Notes: a model not told the origin generated them from the sequence alone. A DNA stretch of 64,000 bases from Aestuariivivens sediminicola (GCF_022662015.1 NZ_JAKMCM010000006.1:157314-221313); one strand, 5' to 3'; positions 34,289 through 44,845 are shown, counted from the first letter of the stretch. Program-made: numbers and translations.

Positions 34289-37120
34289 CTAATTTAATTC
34301 TTTTTTTAAAAACCTGGCGGTATAGCTTTTTTTATGGTTGATAATGGCCTCCGGAGCTCCTTCTGCCACTATTTTTCCGCCTTTTTTACCCCCTTCATAG
34401 CCGATGTCAATAATATGGTCGACCGTTTTAATAACGTCCATATTATGTTCTATGATGAGCACTGTGTTTCCCTTATTCACCAATTTATTCAGGACTAACA
34501 TAAGAACTCTTATATCTTCGAAATGGAGTCCTGTTGTTGGCTCATCGAGTATATAAAAGGTGTTGCCTGTATCTCTCTTACTTAATTCGGTCGCCAGTTT
34601 GATGCGTTGTGCTTCACCGCCGGACAGTGTTGTGCTCTGTTGGCCCAAGGTAATATAGCCCAGTCCCACATCCTTTATCGTTTTTAATTTATTATAAATT
34701 TTAGGAATGTGCTCAAAAAATGCCACAGCTTCATTGATGGTCATATTTAATACATCGCTGATGGATTTGCCCTTATACCGTATCTCAAGGGTCTCTCGGT
34801 TAAATCGTTTCCCCTGACAGGTTTCACACTCCACGTAAACATCGGGTAAGAAATTCATTTCAATGACCCTCAAACCACCTCCTTTGCAGGTTTCACAACG
34901 TCCTCCGGATACATTGAAACTAAAGCGACCGGCTTTATAACCCCGTATCATGGCTTCCGGAATTTTGGCAAACAGGGCTCTAATCTCACTGAAAACTCCG
35001 GTATACGTGGCTGGATTGCTCCGCGGCGTTCTCCCTATAGGGGATTGATTAATATCGATGACCTTATCGATATGTTCCAGACCTTCAATACTTTTGTAAG
35101 GCATTGGCTTTTTTACACCATTGAAATAATGCGCATTTAAAATGGGATATAGGGTTTCGTTAATAAGCGTCGATTTTCCACTACCGGATACCCCCGTAAC
35201 ACCTATCATTTTTCCCAGTGGAAATTTAACCGATACATTTTTTAAATTGTTGCCGGTACAACCTCTCAACTCCAGATAGTTTCCATTACCCGAACGTCTT
35301 TTTTTGGGAACCTCGATTGCTTTGGTACCGTTTAGGTATTCTGCAGTTAGTGTATCATGCGATTTTAATTCGTCAAGGGGACCTATACTGATGATCTCAC
35401 CGCCATGCCTGCCCGCCTCAGGTCCAATGTCGACAATATAATCGGCTCGTTCAATCATGTCTTTGTCATGCTCTACAACAATAATGGAATTTCCGATATC
35501 TCGCAATGACAACAACGAGTTAATGAGTTTTTCGTTATCCCGCTGATGTAAGCCGATACTCGGTTCATCCAAAATGTATAACACCCCAACCAATTGCGAT
35601 CCTATCTGGGTGGCCAGACGAATACGCTGGGCTTCTCCACCGGAAAGCGATTTTGAACTTCGGTTCAGTGCCAGATAATCCAGGCCGACATCGCGTAGAA
35701 ATTGTAACCTGGAATTAATTTCCTTAAGAATTTCCTCTGCAATTATAAACTGTTTATCCGAAAGATGATGTTTAAGGTCTTTGAACCATTCTGCCAACTC
35801 ACCAATATCTAAGTTGACCAAATCGGCAATATTTTTATCATTAATTTTAAAATAGAGCGATTCTTTCTTAAGTCTTGAGCCTTCACAAGTCGGACAGGTA
35901 ATTTTATCCATAAATTCCTTGGCCCAGCGTTTTAGAGATTTTGACTCTGCCGTTTTGTATTGTTTTTCAATAAAGTTGGCGACACCTTCAAAATCAATAT
36001 TGTAATTACGCGTTACGCCCAAAGTTTTACTCTCGATCGAAAACTTTTCATTGCCTCCATACAAAATCATATGTTTGGCCGCTTCGGGTATGGATTTCCA
36101 TGGATCGCTTAATTGAAATTCGAATCGCTGCGCAATGGTCTCGAACTGTTTAAAAATCCAACTTTTCTTTTCCGGACCATGCGGCGCCAAAGCGCCATTT
36201 TTTATAGATAATGAGGTATCCGGGATAATCTTGCTCTCATTGATCTGATATAGTTCACCAATCCCGTTACAATGCGTACAGGCGCCTTTTGGTGAATTAA
36301 ATGAAAAATTATTGGGTTCCGGATTCGGGTATGAAACACCGGAGCTGGGACACATTAAATTTCTGCTGAAATATCGTAAGGCATTGGTGTCCTGATTAAT
36401 GACTAGAAGTACATCGTTGCCATGGTACATGGCCGTATTGATGCTCTCGGTAAGTCTTTTATCCAGATCTGCTGAGTTATCGATCTTTAAGCGATCTATA
36501 ACGATTTCAATATCATGTGATTTGTACCTGTCCAGTCGCATACCACTGACAATATCTCGTATTTCACCATCGGTTCGCACCTTGACAAAGCCCTGCCTGG
36601 CAATTTGTTGAAAGAGTTCGCGGTAATGCCCCTTTCGAGATTGAATGACCGGAGCAAGAATGTTAATGCGCTTACCGTTAAAGTTTTCGAGGATGAGTTG
36701 CTTAATTTGTTCATCACTATAACTTACCATCTTTTCCCCGGTATTGTAGCTGTAGGCATCACTTGCCCTGGCAAACAACAAGCGCATAAAATCATAGATT
36801 TCAGTTATCGTACCAACTGTTGATCGCGGCGATTTGCTAGTCGTTTTTTGTTCTATTGCAATGACGGGCGACAGGCCGTCTATTTTATCGACATCGGGGC
36901 GTTCTAAACCGCCTAAAAATTGTCTGGCATATGCAGAAAAGGTTTCAATGTAGCGGCGCTGCCCTTCAGCATAAATGGTATCGAATGCCAATGAGGATTT
37001 CCCACTACCGGATAGACCGGTAATGACCACCAGTTTTTCCCTGGGAATGGATACATCAATATTTTTTAGGTTGTGTACCCTTGCCCCTTTAACTTCGATA
37101 AATTCGTCAAAATGACCCAT
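34289..37120 (-). CDS. uvrA: Excinuclease ABC subunit A
   Basis: The damage-recognition ATPase of nucleotide excision repair, 943 residues, normal length. It has two ABC units: Walker A GLSGSGKSSLAFD near 35-47 and GVSGSGKSTLINET near 640, each with an SGGEAQRIRLA/SGGEAQRIKLA signature and Walker B LDEP. Zinc ligands CxxC are visible at CTHCNG and CETCKGGGLRV...CETCQG. It ends with VAEGAPEAIINHKKSYTARFL. No SOS-type operator was recognised in front of it. The upstream 96 bases before the VCBS gene are unremarkable. Confidence 0.97.
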   Translation of the reverse strand: MGHFDEFIEVKGARVHNLKNIDVSIPREKLVVITGLSGSGKSSLAFDTIYAEGQRRYIETFSAYARQFLGGLERPDVDKIDGLSPVIAIEQKTTSKSPRSTVGTITEIYDFMRLLFARASDAYSYNTGEKMVSYSDEQIKQLILENFNGKRINILAPVIQSRKGHYRELFQQIARQGFVKVRTDGEIRDIVSGMRLDRYKSHDIEIVIDRLKIDNSADLDKRLTESINTAMYHGNDVLLVINQDTNALRYFSRNLMCPSSGVSYPNPEPNNFSFNSPKGACTHCNGIGELYQINESKIIPDTSLSIKNGALAPHGPEKKSWIFKQFETIAQRFEFQLSDPWKSIPEAAKHMILYGGNEKFSIESKTLGVTRNYNIDFEGVANFIEKQYKTAESKSLKRWAKEFMDKITCPTCEGSRLKKESLYFKINDKNIADLVNLDIGELAEWFKDLKHHLSDKQFIIAEEILKEINSRLQFLRDVGLDYLALNRSSKSLSGGEAQRIRLATQIGSQLVGVLYILDEPSIGLHQRDNEKLINSLLSLRDIGNSIIVVEHDKDMIERADYIVDIGPEAGRHGGEIISIGPLDELKSHDTLTAEYLNGTKAIEVPKKRRSGNGNYLELRGCTGNNLKNVSVKFPLGKMIGVTGVSGSGKSTLINETLYPILNAHYFNGVKKPMPYKSIEGLEHIDKVIDINQSPIGRTPRSNPATYTGVFSEIRALFAKIPEAMIRGYKAGRFSFNVSGGRCETCKGGGLRVIEMNFLPDVYVECETCQGKRFNRETLEIRYKGKSISDVLNMTINEAVAFFEHIPKIYNKLKTIKDVGLGYITLGQQSTTLSGGEAQRIKLATELSKRDTGNTFYILDEPTTGLHFEDIRVLMLVLNKLVNKGNTVLIIEHNMDVIKTVDHIIDIGYEGGKKGGKIVAEGAPEAIINHKKSYTARFLKKELN

Positions 37121-37216
37121 AAAATTTGCAAAAGTGCAAAGGTACGATTTTCAGTGTTAATTTGAAGATAGAATGGCATTGGAAAAAACAACTGGAAACA
37201 AATTAGTTTTTAAAAA

Positions 37217-40200
37217 TTAATCTAAAAGCTCATAAATTTCTGCTTTATCATTGTTTATCGTAGCCAATAAATAGTAGGAGCCATTCATGTGGATCATACT
37301 GAGATTTTTGATCGCTTTATTACTGAAATCCAAACCAATTAAATGCCCCATTATGATATCATTTTCATTTTTTATCAAGGCCCCCGGAAAGGAGTCGAAT
37401 TTACCATGAAATGGGGTCACACCAAAATAATTACCACCCGCTAAAATTTCATTTCTTCCATCGGCATTAAAATCGAAACTTAAAAAGGATGTTATCGGCG
37501 ATACCTGTAATTCATTTTTAAAGGGCACAAATGAAAATACATTATCTTCATTTTTTAAATATCCGGATCTTAGTTCGTCAACCTCCAGAACTTTAGCTTT
37601 TTTTAGTTGGTCCTTACCTAAAATATTCTCAATCGGCTGACCTGCAAAATCTTTATATTTACTGAATATTTTACGCAAATTAACCAATTGCCCGGAAAGT
37701 TCATTTAGTCCTAACAGCGGATAATATTCACCGTTCTTATAGGTGCAAACTATAGTTTCGGTTTTACCGTTTTGGTCAAAGTCTGCATAATACATTTTCA
37801 TCGGGTGCTCGGTTGACGCCTTGAACTTAGAATTGCTGCCCCAGTTTCCCAAAAGGTAATCTGTATCTCCGTCATTGTCAATGTCAAATGCTTCAATTTG
37901 TCTCCATAAGCCTCTTAATGCGGTGTCCATTACGGTTACTTCGGTAAAATCACCCTTATTGTTTTTGAAGAATTTCGGAGACATCCATTCTCCAACTACG
38001 ATGAGATCGACCTGCCCATCACCATCAAAATCATCCCATATGGCATCCGTCACCATTCCTGCTTTTTGAAGTTTTTCATTGTTCAGAATTGAGAAACTGC
38101 CATTCTGATTTTTAAGGATGAATGAATTCGGAATATTACCAAAATCGTTGGATACCGCATGACTTCCAATAAAGACATCCAAATCCTCATCATTATCAAA
38201 ATCGTTGGCAATGATTACGGATGCATTTTCGTAAAATTCCGGGAAGCTTTCTTTTTTAAAGGTATCCCTGGATTTTGTATAGTAATTATCGAGTAGTGGC
38301 TTAGTTTGATTTGAAAAATCACCCCCACCTGACCCGATAATGATGTCGTTCATTCCATCATTGTTAAAATCGGCAATAATGGCTTCGACATCTTCATATA
38401 TGGGATCACTTAAAAATGGCAAGTCGTCCTGTTCAGTGAACGTCGTATCTGTTTGAAAAAATACTTTTGAGGCTATGGATTTTGATCCGCCAAAATAAAT
38501 ATCCTCCCTGCCATCGTTATTCAAATCACCTATGGCAACGGCTGGACCGCGATCTGATACGCGATAGGGAATGAGTTTCTGCCTATTAAAATCAAGGTAG
38601 TTGTCTTCAACATGTTTGAAATCAACACCTAAATTAAGATCCGTTTTTCTGAACAATGGCGTCGATGTTTTTAGTAATGCGTCATACTCAAAGGGTCTAA
38701 CCTCATGAGGTACGACGGTTAAGGTGCGGTTTAAACGAATGTCTTTTAGGGTTTGACTCGTTTTGTTTGGCCATATGATCACCAGTGAATCTAAGGTGCT
38801 TACATCGCTAAAACCAAAATGCATAATCGGTTCCGACGACGATTGGAACCCTCTGGCCGTATAGAGTTCCTTATACTGAAGTTCGCCATCGTAATGTGCA
38901 AATACCTTAGTACCGATACCGAAGGGATTAGCATCTGAGTAATTAAATCTGAGTTTAATAAAATTGGCATTAGCCGGTTTTAAATCGTTAATTTGGTTAA
39001 CATATATGGACGCCTGTTCATTAAGATTGCTCACCACGATATCCAAATCACCATCATTATCCAAATCACCAATAGCTGTTGCACCGGAAACAAATTTTTC
39101 ATCCGGGATCCATTCGTTTGATACATCCTCGAACAGTAAGTTTTCACCTCCTTTAAACATGAAATTCCTAATCTTACCTGAAGGCATTGCATCAAGGGCT
39201 TTCTGGCTCATTAATTTTGATTCCTTCCGGTTATCCCCGATGTTGTCGCTGGAAAAGAAATTTGTAAAATCTAAATCATTAGGGCGTTTTAGGATGCCGT
39301 TGGTTACAAAAAGATCCTGTTTACCATCCTGATCGTAATCTGCAAAAAGACAACTCCAACTCCAGTCTGTTGCGGCCACACCGCTTAAGAGTCCTGTTTC
39401 TAAAAAATTGGCATTCTGCTGGTTAATATGGAGCATGTTTCTGGTGTACTGGTTATGATAACCAAACATCAGTTTTCTCATATTATGGGTTTGCACATTA
39501 TCATCGCCCTGCGAGGATTTTAAAACCACCTCATCTTCAGGAAGCATATCCAATGACATGATATCAGGCCATCCATCCTGATTTAAATCAGCGACATCAT
39601 TTCCCATTGAAAATCTGCTTACATGACCGAAATAATCCCTAAGTTTTTCTGAAAAGCTGCCATCGCCATTGTTCAAATAATAATAATCGTCTTCATAAAA
39701 ATCATTACTCACATAGATATCGGGGTAGGCATCCTGATTAAAATCGGCAATAGTAACACCCAATCCATATCCACTGATACTACCAATAATACCTGCTGAC
39801 TCACTCACGTCGATAAAAACATCTCCATCATTCCTTAAAAGTTTGTCACCAGTGCTGTAATTCCGTTTTTGACGCAAACTCACCCCCTTGTAGGAGTCAT
39901 CCGTATGTACGGCATGATTTAGGAGATAGATATCCAAATCGCCATCCAAATCGTAATCTAAAAAGGCTGCAGAAGAGCTGTAGGACCTATGGTCCAGTTT
40001 ATATTGCGCTGCACTTTCTGTGAAGGTCTCATCCCCATTATTTATATAGAGTTCATTATGGCCATTAAAGTCATTCAGCCCAACAACCGCGCAGACGTAA
40101 ATATCCAATAGGCCGTCACCATTCACATCACCCATAACAGCACCAGTGTTCCAGGAGCTATGGCCAGATACACCGGCCTTGGCTGTGATATCCTCAAATT

Positions 40201-40477
40201 CCAGGTTGCCCTTATTCAGGAACAATTTGTTTTTTACCTGGTTACCCGAAAAGAAAATATCCGGTAAACTATCATTATTGATATCACCGATAGCTACACC
40301 GCCACCATTATAGAAATAGATGTAATCAAGAATGTTCAAGTCATTCGTTTCAGTGATGGTGTTGTTAAAGTCAATTCCGGTAGCTGCTGATGTGGCAGCA
40401 ATAAATAAGGTTTCATTTTTATGTTTGCACGACATAAATAATAAACCTAGCAGCAATAGAAACTGAAAACCTCGCAT
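37217..40477 (-). CDS. VCBS/FG-GAP repeat lipoprotein with ASPIC-UnbV domain
   Basis: 1086 residues. The N-terminus is a lipoprotein signal with Cys17 (FMSCKHK). The body contains about 13 calcium-binding-like repeats of the form DxNxDGxxDI (for example DVNGDGLLDIYV, DLDNDGDLDIVV, DIDNDGDTDYLL), typical of beta-propeller VCBS/FG-GAP proteins. In the middle, the segment RGFQSSSEPIMHFGFSD followed by SLVIIWPNK matches the ASPIC/UnbV domain. Many such proteins in Bacteroidota sit beside SusCD carbohydrate systems, but no such genes are here. A surface-exposed propeller for binding or scaffolding is likely; catalysis is not shown. Confidence 0.85.
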   Translation of the reverse strand: MRGFQFLLLLGLLFMSCKHKNETLFIAATSAATGIDFNNTITETNDLNILDYIYFYNGGGVAIGDINNDSLPDIFFSGNQVKNKLFLNKGNLEFEDITAKAGVSGHSSWNTGAVMGDVNGDGLLDIYVCAVVGLNDFNGHNELYINNGDETFTESAAQYKLDHRSYSSSAAFLDYDLDGDLDIYLLNHAVHTDDSYKGVSLRQKRNYSTGDKLLRNDGDVFIDVSESAGIIGSISGYGLGVTIADFNQDAYPDIYVSNDFYEDDYYYLNNGDGSFSEKLRDYFGHVSRFSMGNDVADLNQDGWPDIMSLDMLPEDEVVLKSSQGDDNVQTHNMRKLMFGYHNQYTRNMLHINQQNANFLETGLLSGVAATDWSWSCLFADYDQDGKQDLFVTNGILKRPNDLDFTNFFSSDNIGDNRKESKLMSQKALDAMPSGKIRNFMFKGGENLLFEDVSNEWIPDEKFVSGATAIGDLDNDGDLDIVVSNLNEQASIYVNQINDLKPANANFIKLRFNYSDANPFGIGTKVFAHYDGELQYKELYTARGFQSSSEPIMHFGFSDVSTLDSLVIIWPNKTSQTLKDIRLNRTLTVVPHEVRPFEYDALLKTSTPLFRKTDLNLGVDFKHVEDNYLDFNRQKLIPYRVSDRGPAVAIGDLNNDGREDIYFGGSKSIASKVFFQTDTTFTEQDDLPFLSDPIYEDVEAIIADFNNDGMNDIIIGSGGGDFSNQTKPLLDNYYTKSRDTFKKESFPEFYENASVIIANDFDNDEDLDVFIGSHAVSNDFGNIPNSFILKNQNGSFSILNNEKLQKAGMVTDAIWDDFDGDGQVDLIVVGEWMSPKFFKNNKGDFTEVTVMDTALRGLWRQIEAFDIDNDGDTDYLLGNWGSNSKFKASTEHPMKMYYADFDQNGKTETIVCTYKNGEYYPLLGLNELSGQLVNLRKIFSKYKDFAGQPIENILGKDQLKKAKVLEVDELRSGYLKNEDNVFSFVPFKNELQVSPITSFLSFDFNADGRNEILAGGNYFGVTPFHGKFDSFPGALIKNENDIIMGHLIGLDFSNKAIKNLSMIHMNGSYYLLATINNDKAEIYELLD

Positions 40478-40987
40478 GTTTAGAATTCTTTAAGGATAAT
40501 TATGACTATAATAAGATTGATGTTTTAAGGAAAAGTCGAATTTGGTAACTAATATACGTTATTTGAATGTATGTTTTAAACGAAAATCATTTTTAACACA
40601 ATACGGGCCTGAGTAACACTATTTCACCAGGTTTATATCTTTTTATTCTAAGGAAACGACGTTTGTTTAGACTTAAATAGTATAAATAGCTCTTTTAAAT
40701 AAGAGGTTAATAGGTAATGATTATTGAGATGTAATAAGCGTAATTTTACCTGTTGTAATGTTTAAATATGGATGATCACAAAGACTATGAGGTGCATATT
40801 TTTTTATCTTGAACATGTATATGTAGGCAAAAAGTATACATGAGTTGAAACATATGGAAGGATTGCTATATTGGCACAATCATTTTATCATTATGCTTAT
40901 AGAACTGTTCAAGTTTTGTATCATTGTATATATTTCTTTAGAACACAGTATAGAAATTAAATACAGCAATCAATAAAAAAAGGAATC
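40478..40987. other. Long AT-rich intergenic region between divergent genes
   Basis: 510 bases upstream of both the VCBS lipoprotein (minus) and the 174-aa gene (plus). It should contain both promoters. A TTTG at 40915-40918 and an AT-rich TATATTTC at 40929-40936 lie near the plus-strand start, but their spacing (10 bases) is too short for a Bacteroidota promoter. No ORF, RNA gene or repeat was recognised. Confidence 0.5.
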
Positions 40988-41512
40988 ATGAAATTATTAG
41001 GCATAGGCTCAAGAATTAATCATCCTGAATATGGCAAGGGTGTCATTACGAACGTAACGTCTCAGCATTATTGGGTAACATTCATGGAAAATGGTTTGGA
41101 AACCATAGATTTAGATAGTGAATTTGAAACGATTGAGGCCTGTCAGGATGTTGTTGATACAGTTAGTTTTTTCGAGGTAGAAAGCAGTTTAGTCCATATT
41201 TTAAAGAAATGGAGTGGTTTTTCGGAAACGGTTCCGATAGCGGACAAATGGAAGGGGGGAACCATGATCCTGCAGCCTGCCGATACCGCATTGCAGAGTA
41301 AGGAGATTCCAATTGACACCTTTTTTCATAAAATTACCATGGTCAGGGACCGATTGCGCGTTATGGAACAGCGGATTAACTCAAGTGATCTGGATGAACA
41401 GGGGAAAATAGATTTGCAGCAGTACATTACAAGAATTTACGGCAGTTTAACAACCTTTAACGTGCTGTTTAAATCGAAATCACATCAGTTTGTAGGTCAG
41501 AGAGGTAAATAG
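40988..41512 (+). CDS. Hypothetical protein with Tudor/KOW-like N-terminal segment
   Basis: 174 residues. The start, GIGSRINHPEYGKGVITNV, resembles the Tudor-like segment at the C-terminus of UvrD/PcrA-type helicases (GxxVxHPxFGxGxV), a small beta-barrel that binds RNA polymerase or nucleic acid. The remaining ~120 residues are helical and unassigned, with VRDRLRVMEQRINSSDLDEQGK in a probable coiled-coil stretch. No signal peptide. It stands alone, preceded by a purine-rich AAAAAAAGGAATC before the ATG. The real role is unknown. Confidence 0.7.
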   Translation: MKLLGIGSRINHPEYGKGVITNVTSQHYWVTFMENGLETIDLDSEFETIEACQDVVDTVSFFEVESSLVHILKKWSGFSETVPIADKWKGGTMILQPADTALQSKEIPIDTFFHKITMVRDRLRVMEQRINSSDLDEQGKIDLQQYITRIYGSLTTFNVLFKSKSHQFVGQRGK

Positions 41513-41591
41513 TTCAGTTGGTGTGTTAATGTGGTCTTAATCTGAGTCAAGAACCGCATCTTGCTTGTGGGATGCCAGAGCTTATAGCTTC

Positions 41592-42305
41592 TTAGAGAGC
41601 CGTTTTTATATTTTCTATCTCCAAGCCAAAAAATAAAAACTTATGAAATGTAGGAAGCTGAGCACCGGTGGTCGTAGTGGTCCAGTCGTTCCATGAGGCC
41701 ATTAATCCATCGATAGGTAAGATGGACGTCCACATCTTAAAAGCAATCGGCCTGTGCTCCTTGTTAAGGATCCAGAGATAGGAATCTCCTGGTGTGGAAC
41801 CTCCTAGTGTATACGTAACCAGTAGGGCTTCACCCTGGTCATCGGTTACCAGTTGCCGCTTTACCCCATCGTCAAATACCTTATAGGGCGCTACCAGCCA
41901 GAATGAGTCATTATTAAAATAGGAAATCGCTTTTTCAATGAGTTCGTTTGCCATAGGACCGTCTTTTATGAATCCATGGACATAAGCCTTATGAGCACCG
42001 GAACCCGAAAGGTTTAAATTAACCCGAAAATCCTCCCATAGGACATCGCAATGTTGTTTGTTTTTATACCATTTGTAGTGCCGACGCTTTTTAAAGGTCC
42101 ATTCGATGTACGCCGTATTCTTGAAAGCTTCGTAATTTAAAGATTCCAGCATTTTATGAGCAAGGGCATCGGCGGGTTCACCCGAAACGCCGTTGGGCAG
42201 GGGTTCGTTATATTTAAAATATAAAAACCCGTAGAGTAAAAGACTGGGCAATGTTAAGAACACCAAAACTCCAACCAGTATTTTCAATATTTTTTTAAAT
42301 GTCAT
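41592..42305 (-). CDS. Membrane-anchored hypothetical protein
   Basis: 237 residues. One hydrophobic helix at about 7-28 (ILKILVGVLVFLTLPSLLLYGF) after a short basic start serves as an N-terminal anchor. The remaining part is extracytoplasmic, with a beta-rich look (HCDVLWEDFRVNLNLSGSG, GEALLVTYTLGG, SYLWILNKEHRPIAFKMW) that could be a LolA/LppX-like lipid-binding fold, but this is a guess. No known catalytic motif. It is followed after 81 bases by ggt, whose gene is on the same strand upstream. Confidence 0.7.
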   Translation of the reverse strand: MTFKKILKILVGVLVFLTLPSLLLYGFLYFKYNEPLPNGVSGEPADALAHKMLESLNYEAFKNTAYIEWTFKKRRHYKWYKNKQHCDVLWEDFRVNLNLSGSGAHKAYVHGFIKDGPMANELIEKAISYFNNDSFWLVAPYKVFDDGVKRQLVTDDQGEALLVTYTLGGSTPGDSYLWILNKEHRPIAFKMWTSILPIDGLMASWNDWTTTTTGAQLPTFHKFLFFGLEIENIKTAL

Positions 42306-42386
42306 GTCAGCCCCAATTTTAGAAATGCCATTGCATCCCTCTTTGGCTAAAATATTAATTGTGGTTGAGTAAAAGAAAGAAAAAAG

Positions 42387-44090
42387 CTAAAAACCGACTG
42401 CCGTATCATCCCCTCGACGATCTGCACCACCCTCTAACTTTTTATCCTTTAAAACAAGTATTCCATCGACTTTGCCGATTACTGGCGAGTCCTCCAGGTT
42501 GATGGTATATCCTAAATTCTCCAGACTATTTATAAGCGTCGTATCAAATGAATGGGGTTCCATTCTGATTTCATCGGGTAACCACTGATGGTGGAACCGA
42601 GGTGCATTTACAGCGTCCTGCATGGTCATATGAAACTCATGCACATTCAAAATAGTCTGTAATACCGAAGTTATAATGGTGGATCCACCGGGTGTACCAA
42701 CAGACATATAAAGTTCCCCATTTTTTTCAACAATGGTAGGTGTCATAGAACTGAGCATTCGTTTTTCAGGGGCTATGCTGTTGGCCTCAGCACCGATGAG
42801 ACCAAACATGTTTGGGGCCCCCGGTTTGCTGCTAAAATCGTCCATTTCATTATTCAGGAAAAAACCCAGTTCAGAGCAATAGAGTTTTGAACCATAGGCC
42901 CCGTTAAGCGTGGTTGTTGCGGAAATGGCATTTCCAAATTGATCGACAATCGAATAATGGGTGGTTTCATTGCTTTCAAAAAGCGCAATGTTTCCATGGC
43001 TTATGTCGCTGGACTTCGTCGCCCTCTCGAATGAAAAGTTCTGCATGCGATGGTTTAAATAACGCACATCCAACAAGGTGTCTAAAGGAATATCAACGAA
43101 ATCAGGGTCACCCAGATAAAAACTTCTATCGGCGTAGGCTCTTCGCTCGGCTTCGGTCAATACCTGTATGGTTTTTAGGGTATTATGGCCATAGGCATGC
43201 AGATCGAAAGGTTCGATCATTTTCATAATCTGTGCCAGACAAACACCGCCACTGGCAGGAGGTGACATCGAGATGATTCTCAGATCATCATAGGTGAAAA
43301 CAACAGGTGTACGCCATTTGGCCTCATATTTCTCCAAATCCTCCAAGGTCATGATGCCACCATTGTCCTGGATAAAATCGACTAGAATTTTTGCTGTTCT
43401 TCCTTTATAAAAACCGGCCTTTCCATGAAGCGCTATGTGCTCTAAGGTTTTAGCCAAAGCAGGATATTTGATGGTGTCATTTTCCTTCCAATGCCGATCA
43501 AAGGGAATGCTGTCTTTATTGGCTTTAGGAAATAAAGGTTGGTATTTTTGTATCCGTTTTTCTTGCTTTTGGGTAACGACAACACCGCGTCTTGCCAAGG
43601 CAATCACGGGTTTTAAAATGGAGTCCATGGGGATGGTTCCAAATTTTTCATGAACGGCAAATACGCCAGCCACTGTTCCCGGTATGCCAACCGCCATAGC
43701 ACCAATGATACTTTTGTTGGGGATCACCTTGCCAATGGAATCGAGAAACATATCCTTGGTGGCAGCCAGGGGGGCCTTTTCCCTGTAATCAATCGCCCCA
43801 ATGGCACCATCATTGGTCCTGTAGACCATAAATCCGCCACCTCCCAGATTCCCTGCGAATGGATAGGCCACTGCCAGAGCTAGTTCTGTTCCAATCATGG
43901 CATCAAAGGCGTTGCCTCCCATCTTAAGAATGTCACTCCCTATTTGAGAAGCCTCTATTCGTGCCGATACCACCATGGCCTTTTCGGTTATTAATCCGCT
44001 TTCAGGAGTTCGTAATTCTGAAGACTCTCTGGAATCCTTGCATGCAAAACCAATTAAGAGAAGTAGGGATAGATAAAAACCTTTATTCAT
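42387..44090 (-). CDS. ggt: Gamma-glutamyltransferase lipoprotein
   Basis: Splits the gamma-glutamyl bond of glutathione-type peptides and moves the glutamyl group to water or amino acids. 567 residues from ATG 44090. A longer frame to 44216 adds 42 residues that overlap acpH and hide the signal. The start gives a lipoprotein signal with Cys17 (LIGFACKD). The autocleavage site is TTHYSIVD, giving Thr376 as nucleophile, and the large-subunit GGNAFDA and later MSPPASGG fit the T3 family. The enzyme matures by self-cleavage. It begins one base after the acpH stop codon, so the two are one operon. Confidence 0.95.
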   Translation of the reverse strand: MNKGFYLSLLLLIGFACKDSRESSELRTPESGLITEKAMVVSARIEASQIGSDILKMGGNAFDAMIGTELALAVAYPFAGNLGGGGFMVYRTNDGAIGAIDYREKAPLAATKDMFLDSIGKVIPNKSIIGAMAVGIPGTVAGVFAVHEKFGTIPMDSILKPVIALARRGVVVTQKQEKRIQKYQPLFPKANKDSIPFDRHWKENDTIKYPALAKTLEHIALHGKAGFYKGRTAKILVDFIQDNGGIMTLEDLEKYEAKWRTPVVFTYDDLRIISMSPPASGGVCLAQIMKMIEPFDLHAYGHNTLKTIQVLTEAERRAYADRSFYLGDPDFVDIPLDTLLDVRYLNHRMQNFSFERATKSSDISHGNIALFESNETTHYSIVDQFGNAISATTTLNGAYGSKLYCSELGFFLNNEMDDFSSKPGAPNMFGLIGAEANSIAPEKRMLSSMTPTIVEKNGELYMSVGTPGGSTIITSVLQTILNVHEFHMTMQDAVNAPRFHHQWLPDEIRMEPHSFDTTLINSLENLGYTINLEDSPVIGKVDGILVLKDKKLEGGADRRGDDTAVGF

Positions 44091-44091
44091 T

Positions 44092-44691
44092 CTAGTACAC
44101 TGTATTTGATAGTTGCAGAAGCTTTTGGTTGGAAAAAATGATAAGGTCGTCAAAGAAATCTCTGAACTCTTCTTCAAAATGTGGGTAAAAGGTCTCCAGT
44201 TCATAAATCGCCTCATGCATTCCGGAGCGGTTCTTGGTTCTGCGGTTCATACCATCCAATACCCTCGAAATACCTTCAATAGAAGCATAGCTTGACAACC
44301 AGTCGTCTGTTATCATATACGGCATCATTTTTTTTACACGATGAGGCAATAGGTCATAATGGGTCTCTAAGATATCGTAAAAATACTGTACGTATCTTTC
44401 CAAGGGCGTGGCGCAGTAATCAGGCCAATTTTTAGCTAGAAAATGATCATAGAGAATGTCGACAATGACACCGGAATAGTGCCCGTATTTTTCATGCAGT
44501 CGTTTGGTACTTAATCTAACCGTTTCATGAGCATCGGTATAGGTGTCTATTTCACGATGCAATAAAATGCCGATCTGAATATCCCTGGAATAGTTCTCGT
44601 AATCTTTTCCTTTTATACCGTCTGCAATAAAATTACCGATGGTAATAAGGTCATTATCCCCGGAAAGATAAATATGCGCTAAAAAGTTCAT
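44092..44691 (-). CDS. acpH: ACP phosphodiesterase (AcpH/DUF479)
   Basis: Removes the 4'-phosphopantetheine group from acyl carrier protein, turning holo-ACP to apo-ACP. 199 residues, close to the E. coli length. The N-terminus MNFLAHIYLSGDNDLITIGNF and HREIDTYTDAH, GVIVDILYDHFLAKNW are typical of PF04336, with the His and Asp residues matching the HD-like metal site. It is upstream of ggt in a two-gene operon with a one-base gap. Its own promoter would lie in the 44692-44837 region, which it shares with glmM in the opposite direction. Confidence 0.9.
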   Translation of the reverse strand: MNFLAHIYLSGDNDLITIGNFIADGIKGKDYENYSRDIQIGILLHREIDTYTDAHETVRLSTKRLHEKYGHYSGVIVDILYDHFLAKNWPDYCATPLERYVQYFYDILETHYDLLPHRVKKMMPYMITDDWLSSYASIEGISRVLDGMNRRTKNRSGMHEAIYELETFYPHFEEEFRDFFDDLIIFSNQKLLQLSNTVY

Positions 44692-44837
44692 TGCTGAAAT
44701 TTACGAATTAGGATTAAAGAAATGGACAATCTTTTAACAATTATTGAGAATAAGGTCTTTTGTCAAACGAATTCTCAAACCAATTTAAGCGTGAAACAAA
44801 ACCGTTTTTTAAGGGGCTAAAAACGATTTTCTAGTTG

Positions 44838-44845
44838 TATATTTG
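44838..44845 (+). promoter_or_regulatory. -7 box of the glmM promoter
   Basis: TATATTTG is a perfect match to the Bacteroidota -7 consensus TAnnTTTG, 21 bases before the glmM ATG. It leaves a leader of about 15 bases and rules out the upstream TTG at 44843 as a start, since that codon would be inside the promoter. No good -33 TTTG was found at the expected distance. Confidence 0.7.

Noticed and set aside
44091..44216. Longer N-terminus of gamma-glutamyltransferase
   Set aside because: It would overlap acpH and bury the lipoprotein signal; the ATG at 44090 gives a proper signal peptide.
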